DNA from: Parietaria judaica
Lineage: Eukaryota; Streptophyta; Magnoliopsida; Rosales; Urticaceae
Length of the DNA stretch: 64,000 nt
Reading direction: 5' to 3'
Assembly: GCA_954871525.1 (NCBI GenBank)
Contig: OX940864.1
Location: 6,566,001-6,630,000 of the forward strand
This document shows, piece after piece, positions 1 to 16,337 of the stretch; positions within the stretch are counted from its first letter, which is position 1, and every line of letters starts with the position of its first letter. Below the pieces are notes generated by a model that worked only from the letters and a program-made list of their open reading frames with translations, had not been told where the DNA came from and ran no database searches. The translations under genes were made by a program, and so were the position numbers.

Positions 1-560
1 ATAATGTTGTTGCAGTAGTTTACTGTCTTTTTTCGATTCGGGCAATCAATTTGGAGGTGAAACCGGCATGGGTATTATACTGTTGAATTTTTTTCATACA
101 ATTGGTCCCAATTTTGGAAAAGCTAGATTTTTTTTTTTACACACTGAGTCCAATATGAGCTAAGAGAAAGATTTGTTGATGTATGAAAGCTATTTGGAAA
201 GTAATTGTGGTATAGAACTATATATATTCGTAGATGATTGTAATAAGAAGGAATAATATTGGCAAAAGTACCTTTTTAGGGACCAGGCCTGACTCATAGT
301 AGGAGCCATGAGTATGATTCGGAGGCCATTTAAAATGTAACTTTGATTTATGTCGATATAATGCGATATGAATGTTCCGATTCAAATCACTCACAATCGT
401 TTTATTTTCAAATTAGCTCAATCAACTATTCGCTTTTTCTTTTTTTAGTATCACGAAATGTGAACTTTTCACTCGGGAGTGACTGCGAGGATGAAAATTA
501 TTTTGCTTGTTTAAGGAAGGCAATTTTGTCCCTCATATGGACAAAAGAAATATATAGCGT

Positions 561-4978
<4,418 letters not shown>

Positions 4979-6560
4979 TATCGCTAAAACTTATCAAGGT
5001 TTCAAGAAGAAGAAGAAGAACAAGAAGAAGAAGCTTTGCTTAGTTTTAGTGCCATATCAAAGAAGCAAAGGACATTTTATAGCGCAGAAGAGTTTTAGGG
5101 TTTTTTTTTTTTTTTTTTTTGTTACCAATTTCTTGAATTATTTCGTATAATTTAATTTCCAGCACTTCTACCAACTTCTGTCTTATGCATGGATAACGTT
5201 AATTATTAGTGGTGGAACTAGGAATTCGTAACAGGGTGGGAAAAAATCGATCAAATTTACGAAGTAGATACAAAATCAAATAGTACAAAGTCGAAACGAA
5301 ACTTTGTTCAAGCGAAATTGTTGTCGAGTCAAAAGATTCCTTGTTTATTCTCGCAAGCTATATATTAAAGGTTTATAATAATCAAATTGCCAAGAGTTCG
5401 TTTAAGGTATATAAACATGAACTTTGTAAGAGAATATCTTAATGTTATTTTCAGAACAGTCATTAACAATAAATTTATAGTAACATAGATATTTACTTTC
5501 TCAACGAACACAAATTATTCTCAACGAACACAAATTATTGACTATTCCCAAAACATTTTACGACGTGTATTATTGGCTATTTGCTAGTGTGAAGTATCAT
5601 GAGGTTCCACCTAAAAACCAATTGGTAATGAGGGGAGTAACTCATGACCTTTTAAACCTTGTTAAGTCCCCATGTCTTTTTCATGTGGGACTCAACAGCT
5701 AGGGTCCAAGATGACATTGCCCTCCACGTTCTCGAGATTATATAGCTCTCGAGGCGTCTGTTCGAGCTAAAGCCGTTCATGACTATGAGACCGAGCATGA
5801 CCTTGCGCGCAAAGAGTTTGATATCCTTGTCTTCTACGTTCCTATGCTCAGGGTTGGTCAGCGTTGCCGGCAACGGTGCGTTCCATGGAATCCCGTCCGT
5901 CTCATAGGATGTATTAAAATCCTTAATCCTTTGATGCATTCATATTCACTTACATTCGAACATATATATATATTTATATACACTTTATACAACCCAAAAG
6001 GAAATCAAATTAAACACTAAAATCCGACTAATCATAAATAAATAAAAATAAAAAGTGTGAAGAACACAATGACTGAAAAAGAGATGATTGATCAATTAAT
6101 TATTAAATATGGTATATTCGGTTTGAATGAGTCCTCAATATCGGTTTTTTAAAGTTGAAATCGAATACCAAAGATCTAGTGCGGGCTCGAAAGACGTTGT
6201 GATCTTATGGATCTGACCCTATTATTAAGTATTTAAAGTCTTCAATTGATTTATTTTGTAGTGTCATTAACTACTCCAAAATTTCTTACATGATATGCAA
6301 GGTTAACTATGTAATTAAGTTGTACGTACGTATGATTTTATATTATTAACATGCTCTTCTTTTATGGTAGTCGTGTTTCTCGTTGATGTTTAATTTATTT
6401 ATTTTTTCTATTTTATATAGTTTGAATATCTTTAAAGCAGATATGTTGTCACTTGTCACACTCACAACTACTGACAACACTATATAATTATTTGTTGATA
6501 ATCTATAAAACAGTTGAATATATTGAATGATTGAGAGCCTAATTTGATTGAATTTTGATG
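4979..6560. other. DHS upstream region and intergenic DNA
   Basis: On the minus strand, the first bases upstream of the DHS start are CTT/GAA-repeat-rich (about 5008-5032), typical of a plant 5' UTR. At about 5580-5700 lies a stretch with ACCAATTGGTAATGAGGGGAG and CATGTGGGACTCAACA, wording I know from dispersed plant repeats. It overlaps the end of the unassigned reading frame at 5652-5939. The rest is AT-rich and I see nothing else in it. Confidence 0.5.
5652..5939 (-). other. Unassigned reading frame, possible orphan exon
   Basis: A 95-codon open frame on the minus strand, more GC-rich than its surroundings. The first 80 or so residues have protein-like composition, including the segments DGIPWNAPLPATLTNPEHRN and LFARKVMLGLIVMNGF. 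The last residues fall in what looks like a dispersed repeat. I do not recognise the family. It could be an exon of a decayed gene or a captured fragment, because no neighbouring exons with matching phase are apparent. Confidence 0.3.
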
Positions 6561-8055
6561 CGTAAAAATGGCTTTAACTTAGAGTCGGATCCAATGTTCG
6601 GGTCTCGAGAGTGACCCGCTGAACACAAGGATAATTGAATGCTGAGTCAACGCGGGTTGACTAGTGATCGTCAAAGCTGGAGGCGAATCCGTCGTCTTGA
6701 ATGAGTCTCCGGGCTGTCCTTGGCGATCCTCGGCGAACTTCCCTCGTGGTGGCGAAGTCTGGATTACGGCGAAGCTCCTCGTCTAGGCGAACTCCGGTCT
6801 TGATGAAGCTCCGAGCTGGTCTTGATGATTCTTCGTGATTCTCCTTCCTTGGCGAGCTCCTATGGCGAGGGAGGACCTGCAAAAAATGGTAGATTGGGCC
6901 CGTGCCCCGTCGCTTATGGTTGGGCGAGGGTGCCTACGTATCTCAGTTTAAGAGAATCAGGTCCCACGTAGTTCGGGGTTAGTGGTGAATGACAATGTGA
7001 TTTGACTCGTCGGAAGTGTCGATGTTGGCGGCGCGGGGGTGACCCTTGGCCAGTTGGCTGGGTATTACCGGCGTGATGTGTTCTTCGTCGACCTCGTTGG
7101 TGTTGGCGGGCCCACTGTCAAACTTCCCTCGTGGTGGCGAAGTTCGTCTCACAGCGAGAGCCTTGACCTGACGAGGGGTGCTCCTTGTCGACCTTGTCGA
7201 GGTTGGCGAGGAAGCCTAACTTGTAAAGGGATGCTCCCTGTCGACCTCGCGGGTGTTGGCAAGCTCCTCGTCGAACTTCCCTCGTGGTGGCGAAGTTCGT
7301 ATCACGGCGAGGGCTTGATCACCCGGCGAGGGATGTCTTCATTGACTCGTCGAATAACTTCTCTTGTCGAGGTTAAGACTCTTCTTCTAGATCTCCTCTT
7401 AGTCGGGCCTCAACCAGCAAGCTCGCAATTCTTGCTAGGGGGAGAGAGGGGCGACTTGTCTAGAGAGAGAAAGCTAGAGAGAGAAGCTCTGGAGAAAGCT
7501 GTGAGTGAGTGTGGAAATGAGGGGAGGAAGGCTCATATTTATAAGAAAGTCAATTCCCTGAAATTGCACCTCCAGGGGCCTGCGAATTTCTCCCCTGCTA
7601 CAGGGGGGTTGTCGAGGCCCCTAGCCTTGCAAAAAGGGTCGTCGATGCTTCTCTCTTCATCTTTGATGTCTTTCGGTTGTCCGCGAGTCCGTGTGTTGAG
7701 TTCGGGGGAATCCGGAGGATTTCCCGAAGATCTTCGTGGTCTCGGATCTCCTCGTCGTGTGGAATAATTATAAGTTATGCCCTCGTCAAGTTATGACGAG
7801 GGTGCTTGTCGGCTCGTCGCCTTGTCGCCTTGTTGCCTTGTCGCCTTGTCGCCTCGTCGCCTCGTCGCCTTGTCGTCTCGTCGCCTCGTCGCCTCGTCGG
7901 CTTGTCGCCTCGTTGACCCCGGGCCTCGCCAATGTCTTAGTTCGTCGGCCCCGGGTCTTTGGCTTTGGTGATGGGCCTTGACTTTTCTTAATGGGTTTTG
8001 ACTTTTCTTAATGGGCTTTGACTTTTGCCAAAATGAGCCCAATTTTTATATGTTA
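6560..8055. mobile_element. GC-rich LTR-like retroelement block
   Basis: This block is much richer in GC than its flanks. It contains GTGCCTACGTATCTCAGTTT followed by GAATCAGGTCCCACGTAGTTC, a phrase common in LTRs of plant retrotransposons. The words TTCCCTCGTGGTGGCGAAGT recur at about 6735, 7121 and 7275. The open frames here are low in complexity and resemble no protein family I know. The ends are not resolved, so I call it LTR-like without stating a family. Confidence 0.5.
7800..7915. repeat. Minisatellite of (C/T)TCGTCGCC-type 9-mers
   Basis: About a dozen near-copies of a 9 bp unit (CTTGTCGCC / CTCGTCGCC) in tandem within the LTR-like block. The repeat opens all three frames locally, which explains the Arg/Leu/Val-rich spurious frames there. 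Confidence 0.85.
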
Positions 8056-8689
8056 CGAAAAATGCACATAACAGTATTTTAATGGCCACGTTTATTTCAA
8101 TAAATCCAAATAATATTAATATAAAAATGAAAATGAAATGAAAAATATATATGCCAGCGCATCCATATTAAACTAAATCATAGAAAATTAGTAGACGACA
8201 CGACCCCACCTTCTAAATCTAATAATATTTCCATATATATTGTCGGCGTGATTAAGTAACATTTAGAAATATTATTAGATTTAAGTAACATTTAACAACC
8301 ATATTATTGTCGGCGTGATTAAACTTGAAGGAGTGCATAATTGGAAATCAAATAAGTAATATATATATAGTACAACTACAAACCAAATTAACTCGATGTA
8401 AATATATTTAACGGAATCATGAAGCAAAGTTTATAAACAAAGTCATGAAAACAGATTCATTTTGTAAACAATATATGTTCAATTGTAAAAGGAAACTTGA
8501 AAAAATGGCTCAAAAAAACACCATAATTCATTTTTGAACACAAATTCAAAAAATATATAATTTTAAACTTTGCCCCTGTTAAGACGATTTTAACCTCAGT
8601 TAACTAACCCAACCCAACCATTTCTCTCCTCCCTCTCTCCTTTCTCTTTCTCGCAGAATGAAGCCCTAAAAAATTAAGGACCCCTTTTA

Positions 8690-8880
8690 GGGTCCGTTTG
8701 TTTACATTAAGATTAAGACGTCTGAATCTGAATGTACATCTGAATAATAAGATGTGACATCTGAATCTGAATGACAGATAATTAAGTGTGTTTGTTTTTT
8801 AAGATCTGAATGCAGATCTGAATAACATTTTTCTTGTAAAAATTAAATTTTATTATACACCTTTATATATACGGTTATTT

Positions 8881-8912
<32 letters not shown>

Positions 8913-9829
8913 TAAAATTAAAATTAAAATTAAAATTAAAATAATTTATTTAATAATATCCAATTATTTTATTTTTCATAAAATTTCCATTGAAAATATT
9001 TTATAATAACACATAAATATAATAAATTTTTAAAAATTTATTTGAAAAATTGTACACTATAAAAAATTATATCGTCTATTAAATTATTTATGATAATTAA
9101 TTATATGTAATTTTTTTAATGATTATTTAATTAATTATATTAATAAATTTAGAAATATGTAAATTTAAACGTAAATATATATATATATCCATTAAAATAT
9201 ATATATATAAACTAATTGATATATTTGATAACTTTTAATTACAAATTCTTGATAATTTTTTTACTTTAATATATTTTTTAAACGTAATATATTTTTATTA
9301 TATTATAAATTTGGAAATATGTAAATTTAAATGTAAATACATATATATCCATTAAAAACGTAAATATATATAAACTAATTGATATATTTGATAACTTTTA
9401 ATTACAAATTCCTAATATTTTTTTTATTTTAATATTTTTTTAATATATTTTCTATATATTTTCGAAACTATTTTTTTTTTAAAAAGCTTTATAACTATAT
9501 CTTCCCACCTATCAATGGATTCATCTCGTCGTAAGCTTTCCAACGTATATCATATGAGTCAATCCGATGCTCGGTTTAAGAGTTATGGAGTTTTAAAATT
9601 TTAAGGAGGAAAGAAAAAAATAAATTTGGAGAGAGAATATGAAGAGAGAAATGAACATGAAATGACAAAATATAGCTCTTAATGGATAAGATTTGAGTGT
9701 AGATCTTACCGAATAAGTGGATAATCAGACCCATTAAGATGTTTAGTAAGAAAAAAACAAATGCACTTAATGACTCTAAATCTGACTCATTAAGATTAAG
9801 AGATTCATTAAGTGCAAACAAACACAGCC
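8690..9829. mobile_element. PIF/Harbinger-type non-autonomous element, nested
   Basis: It begins GGGTCCGTTTGTTT and ends AAACAAACACAGCC, an imperfect inverted repeat of the Tourist/Harbinger kind. The trinucleotide TTA flanks both ends (8687-8689 and 9830-9832), the usual target for this superfamily. Subterminal repeats of GATCTGAAT and of CATTAAGATTAAG are also typical. The interior is very AT-rich with no transposase frame. It lies inside the 5.0 kb Mutator-like element and interrupts its CT-rich leader-like sequence. Confidence 0.8.
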
Positions 9830-9849
9830 TTAGTTTCTGTCTCCTTCTC

Positions 9850-10020
9850 TCACTCCCTTCGACGATGACGATCCCGACCTCGTCCCTCCCGCACTCCCCT
9901 CTCTCCACTCCAGATCTTCTCTCTCACACTCCAATCTCTCGCCATGGAGAGAAGGGACAAGAAGCTCATGGAGAAAGCTGCCGAGGCTTCTCAGTGATCG
10001 AGGTCTGCTCTTAGCTCTCT
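9850..10020 (+). pseudogene. Gene-like fragment inside the Mutator-like element
   Basis: A CT-rich leader-like stretch is followed by an ATG at 9943, with a short frame beginning MERRDKKLMEKAAEASQ that is soon closed. This looks like the 5' UTR and first coding exon of a captured gene. I do not recognise the parent gene. The frame could also be a chance one. Confidence 0.35.
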
Positions 10021-10799
10021 GTGTTGGATTTTGTTTCTCTTCCGCTTCAACTGTGATAGATACACGAAGCGGATTTTGTTTGGGGATTGGATTGACGAAG
10101 CTTACATCATACATAGGATTATACAGCGTATACACTTACAATTATCATTGCTAGTATAATACGTTCGAGTGCTTTAGCTGAAGAATTCAGGATTCTACTC
10201 AACTAGTCTATAGGTGATGATGGGTAATTGTGGCGTATTAGAATTAGGAAGCCATGGAAGTGAAGAAATCCTTCCCTTATCAAAGAATGTACGAGTCGAT
10301 TATGGCTTGGTGATTTACTGATTTATACAAGCGTGGTGGGAGTGGGACTAGATGGGTTAGGAAAATGGCTTGGAGGATGATGCGCAAGACTGAATTTCGA
10401 TAGAAGGGTGTCGTTTTTACACCGTGAAAAACCTGTCATAATGTACTTGTTAATGAGCTAACAAGTATACGGAAGAACGAGCATCGCGGTGGTTTCCGGT
10501 TGGTGCTCAGGTTGTTCTCCAACCTAAATCATCCCCGGTTCACGCTTAAGGTGCTCTCTCTCTCTCTTTGATCTTTGTCTCCGTCAGTTACGACTTCTTT
10601 TGATAGCCATTTCTCACTCCTACCTTCGGTGGATTATGTAGTTGGTGAATCCGAGCGTCATTCACGGAGAGTGTGGTACCACGGTAGTACTCATATAGAC
10701 AAGATGCATAACATATGTCCTTGATGTAATGTAATGTTGTTATGATTACGGACACGGTTTTTTGTAGTGTGACATGATGTAATGTAATGTAATGTTGCT

Positions 10800-11830
10800 G
10801 TTATGAATTCTGGCACAGTTTTTGGTTTTACGAAGGATAGTTTTTAGGTTTAAGAAGGACAATTTTTGGGTATATATCAAGGACAGTTTCTATGTAGTAC
10901 AAAGGACAATTTTTGGGTTGAAATAAGACAGTTTTTGCTTAAAACCGGGACAGTTTTTGGTAAAAATTAAGGACAATTATTGGGTTAACCAAGGATAGTT
11001 TTTGGGTAAAACGAGGACAATATTTGATAAAAATTAGGGACAATTTTTTGGTTATCCGAGGACAGTTTTCGATACAATTAACTAGGGACAATTAAGGATA
11101 GTGTTTGGGTAAAACGAGGACGGTAAAACGAGGACAATTTATGATAAAAATTAAGGACAATTTTTGGTTTTACGAAGGACATTCTTCAATACAAATAAGG
11201 ACGGTTTTCGATGATTTATTATTCCCGGGACAGTTTTTGGGTGTTTCAAGGATATCAAGCACGTGTGTTTTTGGGTGAGGACAATAATTTATTATTCCCG
11301 GGATAATTTTTGGGTGTTTCAAGGATAATTTTTGGGATTATCAAGGACACTTTTTTAATACTCATGGACAAATTTTTGGTGTGTCAAAGACAATTTTTTG
11401 GTCTTCCAAAGACAGTTTGTGGGTGTGAAGGATAATTATTTATGATTCCGGGACAATTTTTGGGAGTTTCAATGACAGTTTTTGGGTGTTTCAAGGACAA
11501 TAATTTCATATTCCGGGGACAATTTTTATGTGTTTCAAGGATAATTTTTGGGTATATCAAGGAAAGTTTTTCATGCATCATGGATAAATTTTTGGTGTGC
11601 CAATGACATTTTTTGGGTCTTCCAAGGACAGGTTGTGGGTGTTTATAGGACAATTATATATGATTCCGGGGGAAAGTTTGCGGCAATTTCAAGGACAATT
11701 TTTGGGTATTTCAAGGACAATAATTTATGATTCCCTGAACAATTTTTAGGTATTTAAATGATATTTTTTGATATATCAAGGACACTTTTAATACATCATG
11801 GACAAATTTTAGGTGTTTGAAAGCTACTTT
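10800..11830. repeat. Degenerate minisatellite, GGACAATTTTTGGGT core
   Basis: About 1 kb made of roughly 35-40 copies of a short unit around (A)AGGACA(A/G)TTTTTGGGT, spaced about 22-35 bp apart. From about 11220 to 11800 a longer period of roughly 200-215 bp is superimposed: blocks with ATAATTTAT..ATTCCGGGAC, then ..CATGGACAAATTTTTGGTGTG.. recur about three times. The open frames in it are by-products of the repeat. Confidence 0.85.
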
Positions 11831-11999
11831 AATGGTCGTTCCTATTCAATTTTTTATCAACGATAACAAGAATCCTTATGATTTGCAATCGAAAACTCCT
11901 TGCAATCATAAAATAAAAAGAATCAGAAATATTATATAAAACTTCGTGTTTGTAGCTTTCTGAAAATGTAAGGTCTTACATTACATCATCAAAAGTCCA

Positions 12000-12135
12000 T
12001 ACCATACAACAATAAACTATACAATTTAATCTATTAATGCCATTAAATTTCCACCAAATGAGTGTTGTAAGACTCGATTGCATCGGCTTTCGTCGGCCAT
12101 CTCCAGTATGTAAACCTCAAATTCGCCATAATGTT
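12000..12135 (-). pseudogene. Possible captured exon, minus strand
   Basis: Read on the minus strand, a good acceptor (CATTTTCAG) is followed by an open stretch beginning EHYGEFEVYILEMADESR and ending in a stop near 12010. Upstream on the same strand, about 12640-12700, is a short stretch with a donor AATCAG|GTTTGT. These look like exons of a decayed gene carried by the Mutator-like element. I do not recognise the protein. Confidence 0.3.
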
Positions 12136-13059
12136 CCTGAAAATGAAAGATCAATACTTATAAGAAAAGAAGTATACAACCAAACTTAATAGACTGACTA
12201 ACACTACAAGTTGATATCGATAGCTTTCACGAAATCGTCGACCCTAAATCAACCCTCAAACCAACCTAAAATCAAACCTTCAAACTAAAACAAGTAGAAG
12301 GCCCTGATTTTCTCAAACCCTAAATAAAAAATAAAAAATCAGACCTTCAAACCAAAACATGTAAAAAGCTCTAAGTCTTCTATTATATCCTAAAATCAAA
12401 TATGCAAGCAAGTCGTATTTTTTCTTCAAACCGTGATACCAAACTGAAAATCAAACCTTTAAGTCCTTTTTGTCAAACCTCGTAACACAAAGAAGAGCCT
12501 ATCAAAACCCAGAAAAAAAAAAGAAGAAAAAAAAGCATTCAATCAAGCTATAAATGAGCAACGAATCAAACCCAAAAACCAAAAACCAAAGAAGAAATAG
12601 TCACACACATTCATAATCAGAAAGTTAATGCACAAACCTGATTTTCCAAAGATGATGTGGAACATATCTCGTTCCACTTGCATACCCAGATCTTCAAAAA
12701 AAAAAAAACATCATAGTGGGTGATTTCAGAGCAAGAGAATGTTAGAAACAATGGAGAGATAGAGCTTTCTTGAAGATACAAAAGCTTACCACCAAATATC
12801 AAGAGATAGAGATGCAGAAGGGTCGCGGGTCAGAGAGAGTGATAACGAGGTTTACGAGCTTTCGGTCGCCGGCAGAGAGAGATGGGCGCGCGAGATAGAG
12901 AGAGGGAGGAGCGTCGTGCGTTGTCAAGAGATTCGGTTTGGATGCACGGCGGATTCGAGGCGTCCAATGGTCGGTGTGCATGCTGGGTCAGGACGGAGGA
13001 ACGGTGCAATCGGAGCGCAGAGGGAGAAAAAAAATGAAAGAGAGAGAGTGAGAGAGGTC

Positions 13060-13340
13060 GTGAGCTGCACAAAAAAATCGCCAGTCCCGGTCGCGACGCA
13101 TCGCGGCGTTCTCCGGCCAGTCGCGACGTTTCGCGATTCGGTGCCTTAAATCGCGACTGTTCGCGACTCCCTCGGTGCATCGCGACTCGGAGCCCTCTCT
13201 CCCTCTCTCTCCGTCTCACAGACTCTCTCTCTCTCCATCGCGATGCATCGCGAGTCTCTCCACCACGACGCATCGCGACCCGCGTTTGGCGATTTCCGGC
13301 GATTTCGCCGCGACCGGTCGCGACGCCGTGAAATGCACCT
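13060..13340. repeat. TCGCGA-rich repeat, copy 1
   Basis: Dense CGCGAC/TCGCGA words, for example GCGACGCATCGCG and TCGCGATGCATCGCGA, bounded at the left by GAGCTGCACAAA. Related blocks lie at 17290-17480 and 33380-33710 and share the GTGCAGCTC edge. It sits inside the 5.0 kb Mutator-like element. Confidence 0.7.
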
Positions 13341-13527
13341 CGTGAGAGTGGAGAGAGGGAGAGGGTGACCTAAAAAGGTAGGTTAAAGTAACTAAAGTGT
13401 TAGGTTAGTTTAAGGATAAAATAGTCTAAAATTGGTCAAAGTTTAAAATTATACACTTTTTGAAATTGAGTTCAAAAGTTAAATTATGGTGTTTTTTTAG
13501 ATATTTTTGCAAGTTTCCTTTGTAAAA

Positions 13528-14199
13528 ACAAGTAAAACGGATCTAAATATAAAAATAAAAATAAAAATGGGGAAGACATGAAAAGTGTCACGCTTTGCTT
13601 GGTAGCGATCGACTTCCTTTGCCGGGAACTCATTGACTATAATTTAAATATTTTTGTCAGCTTGCCTTGAAGTATCTTTCGCCCAATTAATCACACTTAC
13701 TGTATAACTTATAATTGATATTAAGTAAGATTAATTGGGTGAAAGAATCGTGTACAAGTTTTCTTTTTAAAACAAATTAAGATTTGTATTAAGACTTACA
13801 GTCTAGAATCAGATTTGATAATTAAGTAGTGGGTCATTGCTAGATTAGATGTGGCATAACGCTCTCAATTATGTTATCATTAAGTGGTGGCTCAATGGCA
13901 TTGTTTATCAATTATATGAGACAAGTGGACTTGATAATCATGATTTATGAGCAATTGAGCATACCACTATCAAGTGAGATATATATGATCATATCATGTG
14001 CACATACACATCGACTTTTAATTATTTTCTTCTATATATAAAAGTTTCGTAAGGGATTTTCTTTTTTAAATCTAAGGTCTAATATTGAAATAATAAAAAA
14101 AAGATTATCTTAATCCAATAGATAGATATTATTAAATTAAAATACAAATTTGTACACGAAATTAAAAGAGAAATGTATCTTCCGTATAAATATTATCGA
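13528..14199. other. AT-rich intergenic DNA
   Basis: No coding frame, RNA gene or clear element ends seen. The stretch at 13670-13770 has a weak inverted arrangement of 'cccaattaatc' and 'gattaattggg'. Confidence 0.6.
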
Positions 14200-14208
14200 T
14201 AAAAAATA

Positions 14209-14697
14209 GGGATAATTACGGCAAATATACCCAACCTTTGGTCAAACTTCCTCCCGTGTACCCAACCTTTAAAATTGACGGCAAAAGTACCCAACCAGCG
14301 TTGACTGTGTCTTTGGCTAAAAAACGTTAACTTTTGCCGTTAGCATAGTACACGTGTCCGTTGCAATGACATATTTTTTCAATGTTGTTTAATATGTATG
14401 AAATTTGATTAGTTCATGTGTGTGTTTTGGTAGATTATTTGCTGATTAATTTGTTGATTAATCTGATAGATAGATTAATTCAGTTAGTTTAACCATTAAT
14501 TCAGTTAAAAATGATAGTAATAAATTTCGGGTGGCTTATGTGGCATGTACACGTGTAGTATGCTAACGGCAAAAGTTAACGTTTTTTAGCCAAAGTCACA
14601 GTCAACGCTGGTTGGGTACTTTTGCCGCCAATTTTAAAGGTTGGGTACACGGGAGAAAGTTTGACCAAAGGTTTGGTATATTTGCCGTAATTTTTCC
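14209..14697. mobile_element. Mutator-type MITE, 'ACGGCAAA' family
   Basis: It starts GGGATAATTACGGCAAATAT and ends in the reverse counterpart (GCCGTAATTTTTCC), with inverted ends similar over about 170 bp. The 9-mer TAAAAAATA flanks both sides (14200-14208 and 14698-14706), a perfect Mutator-type target duplication. No coding capacity. It is related in wording to the MITEs at 18703 and 32660. Confidence 0.88.
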
Positions 14698-15305
14698 TAA
14701 AAAATAAAGTTAAATTCAAATTTGAAGAGCATTTGATGATTTAAATTCCGAGTGTCAAAACGAGTTAACACGTGAGCTACTTTGCTTTTCTCCTTTTTTA
14801 TATATGTTAGCTAAATGAAATCTATTAATTTTGGGACGGGATTTTAGAGATATAAAAAATAATGGACATCATTAACACCATCCATTGAAAATAGAAGATT
14901 TATACCACTTCAAAAATTAAAACTTTGACTATTTATGTCGCTATTAAAACTTTGACTATTTATGTCGCTATTGACAATAAAATATATTGAGCCAGGGTGT
15001 CAAGCTGGCCAGGAGACATCATTCAGACTGACTGACGTGACTCGCGAGGCTCGTCGCTGCGAGATTCTCGTATTCGGCTGCCGTGAAATGCAAGCTGTCG
15101 CCAATGGAAGTTTTCGGACTGCTCTGCCCGCGAACCTATGTACTTTTTTTTTTCTTTATGTTTTTTTTTTTAGATTTTTTTATTAGTTAGTTTTAAATAA
15201 ATGTCATAACTACCCCTTCAGATTATTTAGTCATTAATTACGATACGCTTACAGTAACCACTCGAGGGTCCATTTTCGTAAATTTTCGGTGGTAAGAGCA
15301 CTTAC

Positions 15306-15526
15306 CTGTGCTGTGTTTACCTCGTTACCGTCTCCGTAGCACGCTTTTTTATGTCGCGTCAAGTAGCCGGATCCTTTGTCCCCCAACGCATCGAGGGTTG
15401 TATCGCACTTCTTGCACGTGGCGATCTTGACTCGAACACCGTTCTCCACCCGTCGTTCCTCGTGAAAATAATCCCACGCCTTCGCTTTGTTTGGTCGTCC
15501 CCACAACAAGGCAGGAGGACTTTCCC
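15306..15526 (-). pseudogene. BED-type zinc-finger exon of a hAT transposase
   Basis: Read on the minus strand, the exon follows an acceptor AATAG at about 15527 and ends at a donor CACAG|GTAAGT at 15306. It encodes KAWDYFHEE, then CKKC, about 17 residues later TRHKKAC. This C-x2-C ... H-x3-C spacing with an upstream aromatic W/Y-F is the BED finger that binds DNA in hAT transposases. No downstream catalytic exons are seen, so it is a relic. Confidence 0.7.
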
Positions 15527-16337
15527 TATTAAAAATATAAGGGAGAAAAAAGGTTAACAAAATAAAAACTGGTATTAATTTTACATGGATTAAATATTAA
15601 TATTAATCATATTAATTAATTAAATTTCATATAGTTAATTAAAAGAGTTAACGAAATTAAAAATGGTATTTTCTATGTGTGGAAATCATTAACAAGCTCT
15701 TTTTGACGGAACTCCCCGAGGTTCCACGGCCAGATCGACTGGAAAGGATGCTATGATCTCGCTTTAGGCCCAAGCTTTTCTAGACAGAACTCCCCGAGGT
15801 TCCCAGGCGAGCTTGGAGGAGATTGCAAAGCAAACCTTATTTAAAAACCAATCTTTCTAAGACACCGTATTCCATTAAGAACTTTATAATAATCACCACA
15901 CATACAAATTATCATTTTTAATCCCGTTAACTTATTAAATCTCAAGAAAATCGTTTCTGACGTGGAAGATCAGTCGGAACCGCAACCACAGAGCATACTA
16001 AGACTTTCAAGATACGTGACAAATTAATTAAATAAACTAAAATAATTAAACTATAATATTTATCGTAAAAAAATTAAACGAAATTAATTAATTAAGATAA
16101 TATGATTAAATGATTATTAAATCTCAAGAAAATCGTTTCTGATGTGGAAGATCAGTCGGAACCGCAACCACAGAGCATACTAAGACTTTCAAGTGATTAT
16201 TATTTAATAATTATTAATTATTTTTTTTCAATTATTATTTTTTTAATTATTATTTATTACTTATTAATTATTATTTATTATTAAGTACTAACTTATTAAT
16301 TAATAAAAAATTAATAATTAATGAAATAAAAAAAGGA

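Larger units (their letters stand above)
8491..13518. mobile_element. 5.0 kb Mutator-like element with long inverted ends
   Basis: The left end GGAAACTTGAAAAAATGGCT and the right end (read in reverse) GGAAACTTGCAAAAATATCT begin inverted repeats that stay similar for about 150 bp. They share AAAAAAACACCATAAT, ATAATTTTAAACTTTG and a CTCTCCCTCTCTCC stretch. Flanking 9-mers are ATTGTAAAA (8482-8490) and TTTGTAAAA (13519-13527), an 8 of 9 match as expected for a Mutator target duplication. No transposase is visible. The interior holds a nested Harbinger-type element, gene-like fragments (about 9850-10020 and, on the minus strand, about 12000-12135 and 12640-12700), a long minisatellite and a TCGCGA-rich segment. 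It appears to be a non-autonomous, gene-fragment-carrying element. Confidence 0.8.

Noticed and set aside
7039..7767. A 242-codon frame as a gene
   Set aside because: It has low-complexity composition, repeated phrases, and lies within an LTR-like block.
10800..11830. A repeat array that superficially resembles CRISPR spacing
   Set aside because: The units are degenerate, intervals vary, no unique equal-length spacers occur, there are no cas genes, and the setting is a plant nuclear genome.
12830..13273. An Arg/Ser-rich 147-codon minus-strand frame
   Set aside because: It results from TCGCGA and CT-repeat content, with no domain or splice support.
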